In this document: positions 23,810 to 34,037 of the stretch, piece after piece
Position numbering within the stretch: the stretch's first letter is position 1
Layout of the letters: the number at the start of each line of letters is the position of its first letter
From: Actinomycetales bacterium
GTDB lineage: Bacteria > Actinomycetota > Actinomycetes > Actinomycetales > Dermatophilaceae
Length of the DNA stretch: 55,167 bases
NCBI GenBank assembly: GCA_002748155.1
Contig: PDRO01000015.1
Location: 1 to 55,167 of the forward strand
Direction of reading: 5' to 3'
Position numbers and translations under genes: made by a program
Notes under the pieces: model-generated
Database searches by the model: none
Seen by the model: the letters and a program-made list of their open reading frames with translations, nothing else
Told to the model about the DNA's origin: nothing

Positions 23810-26343
23810 GCCCGGCGGGAATGCCCGGTAGCTCATCAGAGCACCCAAAGCACTCAGAGCACCCAGAGCACCCACATCGCCGAGCGCTGCCACGGCTGGT
23901 CGTCGCGGCACCGGCCAGCGGGCAGGGCAAGACCACGATCGCCACCGGGCTGATGGCCGCCCTGCGCCTAGCCGGTGTCGAGGTCAGCGGCCACAAGGTC
24001 GGCCCCGACTACATCGACCCGGGTTTTCACGCCATGGCGACCGGCCGGCCGGGCCACAACCTCGACCCACACCTGGTGGGCACCGACCGGATCGTGCCGC
24101 TGCTGCTGCACGGATCGGCCGGTGCCGATATCGCGATCATCGAGGGTGTCATGGGGCTTTACGACGGGCGGCTCGGCACCGGCGGATTCGCCTCGACCGC
24201 GCACGTCGCCCGGCTCACCGGCTCGCCGGTCGTCCTCGTGCTCGACGTCACCCGGATGTCGCGGACCGTCGCGGCGATCGCAGCCGGGATGGCGGCATAC
24301 GACGACACGATCACGATCGGTGGCGTCATCCTCAACCGCACCGGATCTGCCCGCAACGACGCCGAGATCGTCGCGGCGATGGAACGCACCGGATTGCCGA
24401 TCCTCGGGAACCTGCCCCGCGACGAGCAGCTGGCGACGCCGTCGCGTCATCTGGGGCTCGTCCCGGCCGCCGAACGCGACAGCTCGGTCGCCCTCCTGCA
24501 CCGGCTCGGCGAGCAGGTCGCCCAACGGTTGGACCTCCCGGCGTTGTTGGAGCTAGCCCGCAGCGCCCCCGTCCTCGACGCCGACCCGTGGGATCCGACC
24601 ACCGAGGTCCACCCGGCCGGTGCCGGACGTCCGGTGATCGCCATGGCCGGTGGACGGGCTTTCACCTTCCGCTACGCCGAGACCGAGACGCTGCTACAGG
24701 CAGCCGGATGCGACGTGGTCGACTTCGATCCGATCACCGACCCGGGCCTGCCCGAGGGCACCCAAGGCATCTACCTCGGTGGCGGTTTCCCCGAGGTGTA
24801 TGCCGCCGAGCTGGCCGCCAACCGGTCGTTGCTGGCCGACCTGCGGGCCGCTGTCGCATCGGGGATCCCAACCGTCGCCGAATGTGCCGGTCTGCTCTAT
24901 CTCGCCGAGACCCTCGACGGCGCCCCCATGGGCGCCGTCCTGCCGGCGACCGCAGCGATGACCGGGCGGCTGACTCTGCGCTACCCGACGGCGACCGCCG
25001 TCAGCGATTCCCTGTTGACCCGCGCCGGTGAGCAGGTCACCGGTCACGAGTTCCACCGCACCCAGACAACCCCGGTCCACAGTGACGCTCCGGCATGGGA
25101 CATCGACGGCAGCACGACCGGATTCACCACCGACAATCTGCATGCCTCCTACCTGCACGTGCATTGGGCTGGGTATCCCCACGTGGCGCAACGTTTCGCC
25201 GACGCCGCGCACGCGGCGACCCCCCACCACGCCGGTCCCGCGCGACCTGATCTCGTCGAGCGGCCTGATCGCGTCGAATCGCCTGCCGAGCCGGCACCAC
25301 CCGAGACGACCGGTCCCAAGGGCACCCCACCCGGTGACCCGCTGCGCCACCACGGCGATGCCGAGACCGGCACCGGACTGCTCGACTGCGCCGTCAACGT
25401 CTACGACGGCCCGCGTCCCGACTGGCTCGAGGCAGCCCTGCACGAGTCACTGGCCGATGCGAGGTCCTATCCCGACCCCGCTCCGGCCACTGCTGCCATC
25501 GCTCAGGCGCATCGACGACAGGCCGACGAGGTGCTCCCGACAGCCGGTTCAGCAGAGGCGTTCGGCCTCATCGCTCGGCTCCGGCCGTGGCGCAAGCCGG
25601 TGGTCGTGCACCCGCAATTCACCGAGCCGCACGTTTCACTGCAGCTCGCCGGTCACCAGGTGACCACGGTGCTGTGCCGGCCCGAGACCGGCTTCGCCGT
25701 CGATCCCGTGGACGTGCCGGAGGACGCCGACCTCGTCGTCATCGGCAACCCGACCAATCCCACCGGCGTGCTCCATCCCGCCGACCGGATCATCAAATTG
25801 CTCCGCCGGGGTCGCCTGGTCGTCGTCGACGAGGCGTTCATGGATGTCGTCCCGGACCAGCGCGAGTCACTCGTGCGCGAGCAACGGCCCGACCTGGTCG
25901 TGCTGCGCAGCCTGACCAAACACTGGTCGATCCCGGGTATCCGGGCGGGCTACCTCGTCGGCCCGTCGGACGTCGTCGGCCACCTCGCCCGGCAGCAGAC
26001 ACCGTGGTCGGTCTCGTCACCGGCGATCGCTGCTCTCATCGCCTGCCACGCCCAGGTGGCGGCGACCGAGGCCCGGCGACGGGCGCTGGCCATGTCCCGA
26101 TGGCGCGACCTGCTTGAGGGTGGGCTGCTCGGGCGTGGGATCACGGTCGTTCCCTCGAGCGCCTCCTTCGTGCTGGCCCGGCTGCCCGAAGGAGCCCACG
26201 CCGAGTTGCGGGAGCACGGTGTCGCGGTGCGGCGCGCCGACACGTTCCCGGGTCTGGACTCCCGGTGGGTGCGGATCGCGGTCCGGCCGCCGGAGACCAC
26301 GGCACGCTTCCTTGCCGTGCTCGATCAGGTGTGTGGCCGGTGA
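23803..26343 (+). CDS. cobB-cobC: Cobyrinic acid a,c-diamide synthase fused to CobC/CobD-type aminotransferase
   Basis: 846 residues. Residues about 30-465 are CobB: P-loop APASGQGKTTIATGLMAAL, KVGPDYIDPGFH, and a glutaminase domain with YLGGGFPEVYAAEL and the nucleophile Cys in VAECAGLLYLAE. After a Pro/Glu/Arg linker (about 465-520), residues 525-846 are a PLP fold-type I protein like threonine-phosphate decarboxylase (CobD in Salmonella, CobC in Pseudomonas): VIGNPTNPTGVLHPAD, VVDEAFMDV, PLP Lys706 in SLTKHWSIPGIRAGY. It would supply (R)-1-amino-2-propanol phosphate for the nucleotide loop. The N-terminus has four 9-nt repeat units. Confidence 0.94.
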   Translation: MVSPAGMPGSSSEHPKHSEHPEHPHRRALPRLVVAAPASGQGKTTIATGLMAALRLAGVEVSGHKVGPDYIDPGFHAMATGRPGHNLDPHLVGTDRIVPLLLHGSAGADIAIIEGVMGLYDGRLGTGGFASTAHVARLTGSPVVLVLDVTRMSRTVAAIAAGMAAYDDTITIGGVILNRTGSARNDAEIVAAMERTGLPILGNLPRDEQLATPSRHLGLVPAAERDSSVALLHRLGEQVAQRLDLPALLELARSAPVLDADPWDPTTEVHPAGAGRPVIAMAGGRAFTFRYAETETLLQAAGCDVVDFDPITDPGLPEGTQGIYLGGGFPEVYAAELAANRSLLADLRAAVASGIPTVAECAGLLYLAETLDGAPMGAVLPATAAMTGRLTLRYPTATAVSDSLLTRAGEQVTGHEFHRTQTTPVHSDAPAWDIDGSTTGFTTDNLHASYLHVHWAGYPHVAQRFADAAHAATPHHAGPARPDLVERPDRVESPAEPAPPETTGPKGTPPGDPLRHHGDAETGTGLLDCAVNVYDGPRPDWLEAALHESLADARSYPDPAPATAAIAQAHRRQADEVLPTAGSAEAFGLIARLRPWRKPVVVHPQFTEPHVSLQLAGHQVTTVLCRPETGFAVDPVDVPEDADLVVIGNPTNPTGVLHPADRIIKLLRRGRLVVVDEAFMDVVPDQRESLVREQRPDLVVLRSLTKHWSIPGIRAGYLVGPSDVVGHLARQQTPWSVSSPAIAALIACHAQVAATEARRRALAMSRWRDLLEGGLLGRGITVVPSSASFVLARLPEGAHAELREHGVAVRRADTFPGLDSRWVRIAVRPPETTARFLAVLDQVCGR
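23838..23873 (+). repeat. Four 9-nt tandem units at the start of cobB-cobC
   Basis: AGAGCACCC, AAAGCACTC, AGAGCACCC and AGAGCACCC in direct succession encode an EHP/KHS-type tail ahead of the CobB domain. The period and AGCAC core resemble those in cobM. Confidence 0.8.
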
Positions 26344-27365
26344 CCGGGCCGGTTCGTCACCGCTGGTCGGCGCGCAAGCCCGGGGCCCCGGGGGCGATGG
26401 TGGCCCGTGGTGGTGGGTTGCTGCTCGGGTATGCCGCTGACCGGGTTTTCGCCGACCCCCAACGGTGGCACCCGGTCGCCGGGTTCGGTCGCTTCAGCCA
26501 GGCCGTGGAAGCCCGCTGGTATGCCGACTCCGGCTCCCGGGGTGCCGCACACACGGGCAGCCTCGTGGGTGCCGTGCTGGCCGGCGGCATCCTGGCCGAA
26601 CGTCTGGCACCGTCCCCGGCCGCTCGCACCCTGGTCACAGCGCTGGCCACTTGGGTGGTCCTCGGCGGACGCACCCTCGAGCGTGAAGCCACCGACGTGC
26701 TCGCCTGCCTGAACCGCGAGGATGACGGTGACCTCGGCCCGGCCCGCCAGCAGGTCGCCCGCCTCGTCGGACGGGACACCGAGCATCTCGACGAATCCGG
26801 AATCTCTCGCGCCGTCATCGAGTCGGTCGCCGAGAACACCTCCGACGCGGTCGTCGCCCCATTGGTCTGGGGTGCGCTGGCGGGCGTCCCCGGCCTGCTC
26901 GGATACCGGGCGGTCAACACCTTGGACGCGATGGTGGGCCACCACAGCGAACGCTACGAACGATACGGCGGCACTGCCGCCCGGCTGGACGACCTGGTCA
27001 ATCTGCCCGGCTCCCGGCTGAGCGGGCTGCTCACGCTGATCGCCGTCCCGCGACGGGCTTCGTTGGCGTGGCGAGCCTGGCGCCGGGACTCGTCGGCCCA
27101 CCCGAGCCCCAACGCCGGGGTCGTCGAGGCTGCGTTCGCCGGTGCCCTCGGCATCCGCCTCGGCGGCACCAACCGCTACTACGGCAACCGGATCGAAGAT
27201 CGCCCGATCATGGGGCAGGGCCGGGCCGCCCGACCCGAGGACATCGATGCGGCGACCCGGATCGCTCGCCGGATCGGCTGGCTCGCGGCGTTCGGCGCAT
27301 CGGGCGTGTGCCTGGGGATCGGTCTCGGGGCCCGGCGGCGATCTGATTCTGGGCTTACGGGCTAA
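26340..27365 (+). CDS. cobD: Adenosylcobinamide-phosphate synthase CbiB/CobD
   Basis: A 341-residue membrane protein that joins adenosylcobyric acid to aminopropanol phosphate. Motifs: LLLGYAADRVFADPQRWHPVAGFGR, SRAVIESVAENTSDAVVAPL, GYRAVNTLDAMVGH, NAGVVEAAFAGALGIRLGG. GTG 26340 overlaps the cobB-cobC stop (GTGA), so coupling to the fused aminotransferase is direct. Last gene of the riboswitch operon. Confidence 0.93.
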   Translation: MTGPVRHRWSARKPGAPGAMVARGGGLLLGYAADRVFADPQRWHPVAGFGRFSQAVEARWYADSGSRGAAHTGSLVGAVLAGGILAERLAPSPAARTLVTALATWVVLGGRTLEREATDVLACLNREDDGDLGPARQQVARLVGRDTEHLDESGISRAVIESVAENTSDAVVAPLVWGALAGVPGLLGYRAVNTLDAMVGHHSERYERYGGTAARLDDLVNLPGSRLSGLLTLIAVPRRASLAWRAWRRDSSAHPSPNAGVVEAAFAGALGIRLGGTNRYYGNRIEDRPIMGQGRAARPEDIDAATRIARRIGWLAAFGASGVCLGIGLGARRRSDSGLTG

Positions 27366-27423
27366 CGGCGTCGTCGGTGGGCCGCTGGGCTCAGGTCGAA
27401 TGCGGACATCGGTACGGTGAGAC

Positions 27424-27837
27424 ATGAGCGAATACCCGGAACTGGCCCAGACCGTCCTCGACACGACTGACGCGCGGGGCCTGGCCGAGTTCTACCGACA
27501 GCTCCTGGGGTTGCGGTACCGTGCCGGCGACGAGCTTCCCGCCGACAGTGTGGCCGACGACGCAGACTGGCTGGTGCTGAAGGACAAACGTGGCGCGAAC
27601 GTGCTGGCGTTCCAGCAGGTCGAACGGTTGGCACAATCCACGTGGCCGGCCGACGACGTACCCATGCAGCTCCACCTCGACTTCACGGTCTCCAGCGTCG
27701 AGGAGTTGCAGCGACATCGCGAACGTGCCGAGGCGCTAGGCGCGCAGGTTCGGCTTGATCGCACCGGACACCCGAACGAACCGCTCTTCGTGTTCGCGGA
27801 TCCGGCCGGTCATCCTTTCTGCATCTTCGTCGCCTGA
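27424..27837 (+). CDS. Single-domain VOC (glyoxalase-like) protein
   Basis: A 137-residue VOC protein: QTVLDTTDARGLAEFYRQLLG at the start, LHLDFTVSSVEELQRH in the middle and VFADPAGHPFCIFVA at the end. The end motif is typical of small VOC proteins annotated as glyoxalase or bleomycin-resistance-like. Substrate unknown. It is separated from cobD by 58 nt and is probably unrelated to cobalamin synthesis. Confidence 0.85.
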   Translation: MSEYPELAQTVLDTTDARGLAEFYRQLLGLRYRAGDELPADSVADDADWLVLKDKRGANVLAFQQVERLAQSTWPADDVPMQLHLDFTVSSVEELQRHRERAEALGAQVRLDRTGHPNEPLFVFADPAGHPFCIFVA

Positions 27838-28249
27838 TCTGCACCGACCCGGACGACCTCAAAGCCACCTGACCGCGGGCCGTGCACCGAGGAAGGCGCC
27901 GAGATGGTCCCCGCTGATGGCGGTACCACTGCTTGCCCGAGCCCTGCGTCGGATCGCGAACGTGTTGCCGGCAACGTCCGAGGGGTGACTGACATCGGTG
28001 GGCGTGACAGCTAGCGGAGTCGGGGGAGCGCTGTATCAGGAGAGCCAGCTGCTGCTGCGGCACCGGTGGCCGGTGACGGCTCTCGCGACCAGTTGCTGTG
28101 GATCGAGTCGGTGCTGTTTCGCAGGTTCGCAGGCAAGGGCGCCACGTTTAGTAGGTGCGGCCGCGAGTAGCGCCTGCGCAGGTACCATTTCCGGCCGAAC
28201 CTGCTACATGCGGGGCGAGACCTGCCACCGCGCGACGGTTTCGTGCAGC
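27838..28249. other. Intergenic region between VOC gene and cobQ
   Basis: About 410 nt between convergent genes. The right part (28142 onward) is the dispersed 137-nt element, copy B. In the rest I see no credible gene, RNA or strong terminator. Short open frames here lack family resemblance and ribosome sites. Confidence 0.6.
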
Positions 28250-28278
28250 TCACCGCACGGTCGGCCCAGGAACGTCGG
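28142..28278 (-). repeat. 137-nt dispersed intergenic element, copy B
   Basis: Reverse complement of this stretch aligns gap-free with 670-806 at about 82 percent identity. Its left end in element orientation (28250-28278) is used as coding sequence for the last residues of CobQ, including the stop, as copy A's flank supplies the rmlB stop. It includes a palindromic CCTGCGCAGG core. Confidence 0.75.
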
Positions 28279-29764
28279 TGGTTTTAGGCTGAGTGCCTCC
28301 CGGCGGGAGGACCGGCAGTCCGGCAGGGGCCCCGGTGTGCGCGAGGTCCAGCAGGGCATCGATATCGAGATGCTCCTCGACCAGGTCCGCCAGGCGGTCG
28401 AGCCGTTGTTCGCGAGCCTGACCGAACGACACGGTCGAGGGCGCCAGCCCGAGCGTCTCGGAAAGGAAAGCCCGGCGCAACTCGTCTCCTTCGAGGCTGC
28501 CGTGCCACATGGTGCCGAAGACGAGCCCCGAGCGCGCGCCACCGAGGAACGCCTCGCCGGAACCGACCGTGATCCGGCCATGATGGATCTCGTAGCCGCT
28601 GGCCGGCACACCGAGCCCTTCGCCGACCGGCAGCCGCAGGCACTTGTCGGCGACGAAGTCGGTGCGCACGTCGAGCAGGCCGAGACCGTCGACACTGCGG
28701 CCGGCTTTGCCCTCGACGCCGAGCGGATCGTCGATGCTCTGCCCGAGCATCTGGAAGCCGCCGCAGATCCCGAGCACCGGACGGCCCCTGTCGACGTGGC
28801 CGGCGATAGCCCGGTCGAGACCGCGAGAACGCAACCAGGCGAGATCGGAGATCGTCGACCGGGTGCCCGGCAGCACGACGAGGTCGGCGTCGGTGAGATC
28901 GCCCGGGTCGGCCGCGAAGACGACGTCGAGCGCCGGCTCCAACCCCAGCGCGTCGACGTCGGTGAAGTTGCTGATCCGCGGCAGCCGCACCACCGCCACC
29001 CGGCGCGCGCCAGGGGCGGTTGCGCGTCGGCCGTCCAGGTCGAGAGCGTCCTCCGAATCCAGCCAGAGGGTCGGCGCCCACGGCAGCACTCCGAAGACCC
29101 TTCGCGCCGTGAGTTCTTCGAGTGTGTCGAGCCCGGGCCTCAGCAGGGACAGCTCGCCACGGAACTTGTTGACGACGAAACCCGAGACGAGGCGCTGATC
29201 GGCCGGCTCGAGCAGGGCGATCGTGCCGAACATCGCCGCGAAGACACCACCACGGTCGATGTCACCGACCACGACGACCGGCAGGTCGGCGTGGCGGGCC
29301 AGCCCCATGTTCACGTAGTCGCTGGCCCGCAGATTGATCTCCGTGGGGCTACCGGCCCCCTCGGCCACCACGACGTCGAAGCGCGCCGAGACGTCGTCGA
29401 ATGCCGCATACGCCGCCTCGGCGAGGTAGCGCCGCCCGTCCGTCCAATTCCGGGCCGATACCTCGCCGGCCGGCTGCCCCATGAGCACGACGTGGCTCTG
29501 CCGATCAGAGCCGGGTTTGAGCAGCACCGGATTCATCGCCGGTTCGGGGGTCACCCCGGCCGCCAGGGACTGCACCCATTGAGCGCGTCCGATCTCCGCG
29601 GTCGTGCCATCGGCTGCCGCGCACACCATCGAGTTGTTCGACATGTTCTGCGCCTTGTACGGGGCCACCCGCACCCCCCGGCGGGCGAAGGCACGGCATA
29701 CCCCGGTTGTCACGACGCTCTTGCCGGCGTCGGAGGTGGTGCCAGCGACGAGGAGGCCACCCAT
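28250..29764 (-). CDS. cobQ: Cobyric acid synthase CobQ/CbiP
   Basis: A 504-residue amidotransferase that amidates the b, d, e and g side chains of adenosylcobyrinate diamide. P-loop [20 protein letters not shown], then [13 protein letters not shown]. The C-terminal glutaminase domain has [18 protein letters not shown], the nucleophile in [13 protein letters not shown] and the His motif EIHHGR. It is transcribed away from rpsO and lies outside the riboswitch operon. The last ten or so residues fall in the dispersed repeat. Confidence 0.96.
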   Translation of the reverse strand: MGGLLVAGTTSDAGKSVVTTGVCRAFARRGVRVAPYKAQNMSNNSMVCAAADGTTAEIGRAQWVQSLAAGVTPEPAMNPVLLKPGSDRQSHVVLMGQPAGEVSARNWTDGRRYLAEAAYAAFDDVSARFDVVVAEGAGSPTEINLRASDYVNMGLARHADLPVVVVGDIDRGGVFAAMFGTIALLEPADQRLVSGFVVNKFRGELSLLRPGLDTLEELTARRVFGVLPWAPTLWLDSEDALDLDGRRATAPGARRVAVVRLPRISNFTDVDALGLEPALDVVFAADPGDLTDADLVVLPGTRSTISDLAWLRSRGLDRAIAGHVDRGRPVLGICGGFQMLGQSIDDPLGVEGKAGRSVDGLGLLDVRTDFVADKCLRLPVGEGLGVPASGYEIHHGRITVGSGEAFLGGARSGLVFGTMWHGSLEGDELRRAFLSETLGLAPSTVSFGQAREQRLDRLADLVEEHLDIDALLDLAHTGAPAGLPVLPPGGTQPKTTDVPGPTVR

Positions 29765-29972
29765 GGGTCGTCCTCCCGTCCGTCGGCCAGGGCATCCGGA
29801 AGCACAGCCAGCCTACTGGAGAGGCCAGATCGGCCCGGCTCGTGCGGCGATTCGTTGCGGTCGCCAGGCTGCTGATAGCCTGAACGACGCCGTCGACCGG
29901 CCGCGGATCGAGAGAGCCCAGGTGGACCGACCCTGGCGCACCGCGCAGCAACCCCCGAAGGAGTGTCAGTTC

Positions 29973-30242
29973 ATGCCGTTGGACAGTGCCACCAAACAGC
30001 AGATCATCAAGGACTACGCCACCAAGGAGGGTGACACCGGCTCGCCCGAGGTGCAGGTCGCGATGCTGACGCAGCGCATCAAGGACCTCACCGAGCACGT
30101 CCGCGAGCATCAGCACGACCACCACAGCCGCCGCGGCCTGCTCCTGCTCGTCGGCCGACGCAAGCGGATGCTGCGCTACCTCGAAGCCACCGACATCGAG
30201 CGCTACCGGTCGCTGATCAAACGCCTCGGCCTGCGCCGATGA
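29973..30242 (+). CDS. rpsO: 30S ribosomal protein S15
   Basis: 89 residues, the full family length: [64 protein letters not shown]. It binds 16S rRNA in the central domain of the small subunit. The ribosome site GAAGGAG precedes ATG 29973 by about 9 nt. The rpsO-pnp order is widespread in bacteria. Confidence 0.98.
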   Translation: MPLDSATKQQIIKDYATKEGDTGSPEVQVAMLTQRIKDLTEHVREHQHDHHSRRGLLLLVGRRKRMLRYLEATDIERYRSLIKRLGLRR

Positions 30243-30249
30243 CCACCCC

Positions 30250-30284
30250 GAAGGCGGTTTCCGCACGACGTGGAAGCCGCCTTC
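30250..30284 (+). terminator. Terminator/attenuator after rpsO
   Basis: GAAGGCGGTTTCC (30250-30262) pairs with GGAAGCCGCCTTC (30272-30284), 13 bp with one G-T wobble and a 9-nt loop, 7 nt after the rpsO stop. It may end or attenuate transcription into pnp. Confidence 0.75.
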
Positions 30285-30328
30285 TCACATATCCACGGTC
30301 CCGGGGCCACGCCGGTCCCGCCGACCGC

Positions 30329-30420
30329 GGTATGCCGCCCCCGCTCGCTGTGAGTCTGTCGCGCTCGGCGCGGTGAACGAAACCGCCACCAGCGCACACA
30401 CAGCGAGCACACGGCATACC
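30329..30420 (+). promoter_or_regulatory. Large hairpin in the pnp leader
   Basis: Nested perfect arms: GGTATGCCG (30329-30337) with CGGCATACC (30412-30420), GCTCGCTGTG (30343-30352) with CACAGCGAGC (30399-30408), and an apical GCGGT/ACCGC (30370-30374 / 30382-30386). It ends 60 nt before the pnp start. In E. coli a long stem in the pnp leader is cut by RNase III and allows PNPase autocontrol; a similar role is inferred here. Confidence 0.65.
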
Positions 30421-30479
30421 CGAAAGACCCGGACACAACGACGATGCTCCGGGGTTTTGAAGAGAGAAAAGGAGGACCC

Positions 30480-32723
30480 GTGGAGGGTCCAGACACCAAA
30501 TACGCCGAAGCCGTCATCGACAACGGTCGGTTCGGCACCCGCACTGTCCGGTTCGAGACCGGGCGGCTGGCCAAGCAGGCCGACGGGGCCGTCGTCGCAT
30601 ATCTCGACGACGACACCATGATCATGTCCACCACTGCCGCGGGCCGCACGCCCAAGGACCAGTTCGACTTCTTCCCGCTCACTGTCGATGTCGAAGAGCG
30701 GATGTACTCGATCGGCAAGATCCCCGGCTCGTTCTTCCGCCGGGAAGGGCGCCCGACGACCGAGGCGATCCTCACCTGCCGGCTCATCGACCGGCCGCTG
30801 CGCCCGACCTTCGTCAAAGGCTTGCGCAACGAGGTGCAGGTCATCATCACGGTCTACGCACTCAACCCCGACCACCAATACGACGTACTCGCCATCAACG
30901 CCGCCAGCGCCTCCACTCAGATCTCCGGGCTGCCCTTCAGCGGCCCGATCGGTGGCGTGCGGGTGTCGCGGATCGACGGCGAGTGGGTGGCCTTCCCCAA
31001 CTTCAGTGATATCGAGCGCTCGACCTTCGACATGGTGGTTGCCGGGCGGATCGTCGGTGACGACGTCGCGATCATGATGGTCGAGGCCGAAGCGACCGAC
31101 GCCACCTGGGACCTGGTCAAGAACCAGGGCAAGGAGGCCCCGACCGAGCAGGTCGTCGCCGACGGGCTCGAGGCGGCCAAGAAGCACATCCGGGTGCTGT
31201 GCGAAGCCCAGGTCCGGCTGGCCGAGCAGGCCGACAAGGAGAAGCTCGAGTTCCCGGTCTTCCTCGACTACGAGGACGACGTGTATGCCGCGGTCGCCGA
31301 CGTCGCGACCGAGCGGGTTGCCGACGCGCTCACCATCGCCGGCAAGCAGGAGCGCGAGGACAGACTCAACGAGATCAAGTCCGCCGTGCACCTCGAGCTG
31401 GTCGGCGACGCGCTGCCGTGGGCCGAGCAGGGCGAGAGCGAGAGCCGGGTCGGGCCGTTCCACGGCCGGCAGAAGGAGGTCTCGGCGGCCTACCGGGCGT
31501 TGCAGAAGAAGCTGGTCCGGCAACGGATCCTGCGCGACGGGGTGCGCATCGACGGGCGTGGGCTCAAGGACATCCGGGCGCTGTCGGCCGAGGTCGAGGT
31601 GCTGCCCCGGGTGCACGGTTCGGCGATCTTCGAACGCGGCGAGACGCAGATCATGGGGGTCACGACGCTCAACATGCTCAAGATGGAGCAACTGCTCGAC
31701 ACCCTCTCGCCGGTGACCCGCAAGCGCTACATGCACAACTACAACTTCCCGCCGTTCTCCACCGGTGAGACCGGCCGGGTCGGCTCGCCCAAGCGCCGCG
31801 AAGTCGGCCACGGGGCGCTCGCCGAGCGGGCGTTGTTGCCCGTGCTGCCGACCCGTGCCGAGTTCCCCTACGCGATCCGGCAGGTGTCCGAGGCGCTGGG
31901 TTCCAACGGGTCGACGTCCATGGGTTCGGTATGTGCCTCGACGTTGTCGTTGCTCAACGCTGGTGTGCCGCTGCGGGCTCCGGTGGCCGGCATCGCGATG
32001 GGGCTCGTCTCCGACGAGGTCGACGGCGAGACCCGGTATGCCGCGCTCACCGACATCCTCGGTGCCGAGGACGCTTTCGGCGACATGGACTTCAAGGTCG
32101 CCGGCACGAAGGAGTTCGTCACCGCGATCCAGCTCGACACCAAGCTCGACGGCATCCCCGCGTCGGTGCTGGCGGGTGCGCTCACTCAGGCCCGTGAAGC
32201 TCGGCTGCACATCCTCGACGTGATGGGCGAAGCCATCGACGGCCCCGACGAGATGAGTGAATACGCGCCGCGGATCATCACGGTCACCGTCCCGGTCGAC
32301 AAGATCGGCGAGGTCATCGGCCCGAAGGGCAAGATGATCAACCAGATCCAAGAAGACACCGGTGCCGACATCACCATCGAGGACGACGGCACCGTCTACA
32401 TCGGTGCGGTCGACGGCCCGTCGGCCGAGGCGGCTCGGACTGCGATCAATGCGATCGCCAACCCGCAGATGCCCGAGATCGGTGAGCGGTTCATGGGCAC
32501 TGTCGTCAAGACCACAACCTTCGGGGCGTTCGTCTCGCTGCTGCCCGGCAAGGACGGCCTACTGCACATCTCCGAGGTGCGGAAACTGGTCGGCGGCAAA
32601 CGGATCGACTCAGTCGACGACGTCGTCAAGGTCGGTCAGAAGATCCAGGTCGAGCTCAAGGAGATCGACCCGCGCGGCAAGCTCTCGCTCGCCGCGGTGC
32701 TGGCCGATGACAAAACGGATTGA
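30480..32723 (+). CDS. pnp: Polyribonucleotide nucleotidyltransferase (PNPase)
   Basis: A 747-residue phosphorolytic 3'-5' exoribonuclease, a trimer of the RNA degradation machinery; actinobacterial forms were also described as guanosine pentaphosphate synthetase. Two RNase PH-like domains are seen ([15 protein letters not shown]...; [20 protein letters not shown] and the [10 protein letters not shown] region), then KH ([20 protein letters not shown]) near residue 610 and S1 ([20 protein letters not shown]) near 675. GTG 30480 has AAAGGAGG just upstream. Confidence 0.97.
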   Translation: MEGPDTKYAEAVIDNGRFGTRTVRFETGRLAKQADGAVVAYLDDDTMIMSTTAAGRTPKDQFDFFPLTVDVEERMYSIGKIPGSFFRREGRPTTEAILTCRLIDRPLRPTFVKGLRNEVQVIITVYALNPDHQYDVLAINAASASTQISGLPFSGPIGGVRVSRIDGEWVAFPNFSDIERSTFDMVVAGRIVGDDVAIMMVEAEATDATWDLVKNQGKEAPTEQVVADGLEAAKKHIRVLCEAQVRLAEQADKEKLEFPVFLDYEDDVYAAVADVATERVADALTIAGKQEREDRLNEIKSAVHLELVGDALPWAEQGESESRVGPFHGRQKEVSAAYRALQKKLVRQRILRDGVRIDGRGLKDIRALSAEVEVLPRVHGSAIFERGETQIMGVTTLNMLKMEQLLDTLSPVTRKRYMHNYNFPPFSTGETGRVGSPKRREVGHGALAERALLPVLPTRAEFPYAIRQVSEALGSNGSTSMGSVCASTLSLLNAGVPLRAPVAGIAMGLVSDEVDGETRYAALTDILGAEDAFGDMDFKVAGTKEFVTAIQLDTKLDGIPASVLAGALTQAREARLHILDVMGEAIDGPDEMSEYAPRIITVTVPVDKIGEVIGPKGKMINQIQEDTGADITIEDDGTVYIGAVDGPSAEAARTAINAIANPQMPEIGERFMGTVVKTTTFGAFVSLLPGKDGLLHISEVRKLVGGKRIDSVDDVVKVGQKIQVELKEIDPRGKLSLAAVLADDKTD

Positions 32724-32800
32724 CTACCTGATCCCGCGTCAGAGTCGGGTAGCTGTGGATAACTCCTGCAGGACAACCACGGTTGTGCTTCGGTGAGATC

Positions 32801-33979
32801 ATGCGAATGACGTCACCCGGTCGGGTCAGGACTCGGTTGCGGTGGCCGATGCTGGTGGTGTCGCTCGTTGTGCTCGGATTCGGACTCACCTCCGGGTGCA
32901 TGGTGATCGACGGAATCGGACGTGACCGATCATCCGATTCGACGACGACGGCGGATGTCGGGGCCGGAGCTCCGACATCCGCCGAGCCGGGTGCCGCTGA
33001 CCCGTCTGCGCAACCGGACTTCCTGAGCGATCTCATTGATGACTACAACGCGCGTAACATCCGGGCGATCGAGGCATCGAGGCGGTTCGACCCGTCGTTA
33101 TGGTCGACTGCCGACACAGCCGGCGTACTCGACACTGACCTGTTCGGGACTCGCTACGACGAGTTGGCGGCGAAACTCGGACTCGAGCCCGATAGCGACG
33201 ATAGCGAGTCGGGGGAGTCTCGCTACGTCGCCGAGCGGCAGTTGACCGCGCCGGGCGAGAGCTACCCGCGGTGGGTGCTCGCCCACCTAGGCACGACGAC
33301 TGACGAACCGTTGCCGTCTGCGAGTCCGACGACGACGGTGTCGCCGGACTCGCCACTGGACGCGAAGTTTGCCGTGTTCGTCCAGTCCGGTCCCGGAGAA
33401 CCCTGGCTGATGGCGGTGTCGGGATGGACCTGGATGGCTGAGCTGCCACGTGGTCCCATCGGCGCTGTTGCGGCTGGTGAAGATCTGGAACGGGCCTCTG
33501 TCGCAGCTTTGCAGGTACGCAACTGGCTCGGTGGGTCGGACACAGTGACTCTCGATGATCAACTTCTCACGAAGTACCGGAGCAGCATCCTCACGGAGGC
33601 TGACGGCAAGGCCCACGGAGAGCTTGGCTGTAGCGCCTACCGCCCTGCGGCGCATGGCGTGCCGGGATCTCCGGCCGCTGATAACGGAGTGTATGCGGCA
33701 CGGGTCGGCGACACCCTGCTTGTTGCGGCCAGTTACCACTGTATCCGGCGATTCCCCAACGACAAGCTCTCGTGGAACCCTCCTCTCGACCAGCTCATGC
33801 GTGGCGAGCAACTGCAGCCGCACCCGTGGGTCATCCATATCCTGTTCACCCGGGCCGACGATGGCAAAGTCCGTCTTGTCGGCCGGGGTGGGGGGATGGT
33901 GTTGCCGGAAGGGGTCGACCCGGGTGTTGACCACTCGGAAACGTCCGAGGCGGCGACCAGTCCGCCCGCTGGAGCTTGA
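32801..33979 (+). CDS. Tandem lipoprotein paralogue 1, function unknown
   Basis: 392 residues. A signal peptide (RLRWPMLVVSLVVLGFGL) ends in the lipobox LTSGC; a Ser/Thr/Asp-rich linker follows. The body has no family I recognise. It includes DYNARNIRAIEASRRFDPSLW, RQLTAPGESYPRWVLAHL, EPWLMAVSGWTWMAELP, and two cysteines (HGELGCSAYRP and YHCIRRFP) likely to form a disulfide. It is the first of three neighbouring copies. ATG 32801 follows GGTGAG at normal spacing. Probably exported and lipid-anchored. Confidence 0.85.
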   Translation: MRMTSPGRVRTRLRWPMLVVSLVVLGFGLTSGCMVIDGIGRDRSSDSTTTADVGAGAPTSAEPGAADPSAQPDFLSDLIDDYNARNIRAIEASRRFDPSLWSTADTAGVLDTDLFGTRYDELAAKLGLEPDSDDSESGESRYVAERQLTAPGESYPRWVLAHLGTTTDEPLPSASPTTTVSPDSPLDAKFAVFVQSGPGEPWLMAVSGWTWMAELPRGPIGAVAAGEDLERASVAALQVRNWLGGSDTVTLDDQLLTKYRSSILTEADGKAHGELGCSAYRPAAHGVPGSPAADNGVYAARVGDTLLVAASYHCIRRFPNDKLSWNPPLDQLMRGEQLQPHPWVIHILFTRADDGKVRLVGRGGGMVLPEGVDPGVDHSETSEAATSPPAGA

Positions 33980-34037
33980 GCGAGCGGCCTGCGTGGGTCT
34001 CCCGGACCGGGCCTGCCTGCCCAGAGCAGGGATGGTT

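Noticed and set aside
27998..29875. Open frame of 625 codons opposite cobQ
   Set aside because: Shadow of cobQ; composition is typical of antisense high-GC frames and it runs through the 137-nt repeat.
30285..32351. Long open frame of 688 codons antisense to pnp
   Set aside because: It mirrors the pnp codon pattern in high-GC DNA, is His/Asp/Arg/Val-rich with no family resemblance, and has no ribosome site; pnp is certain on the other strand.
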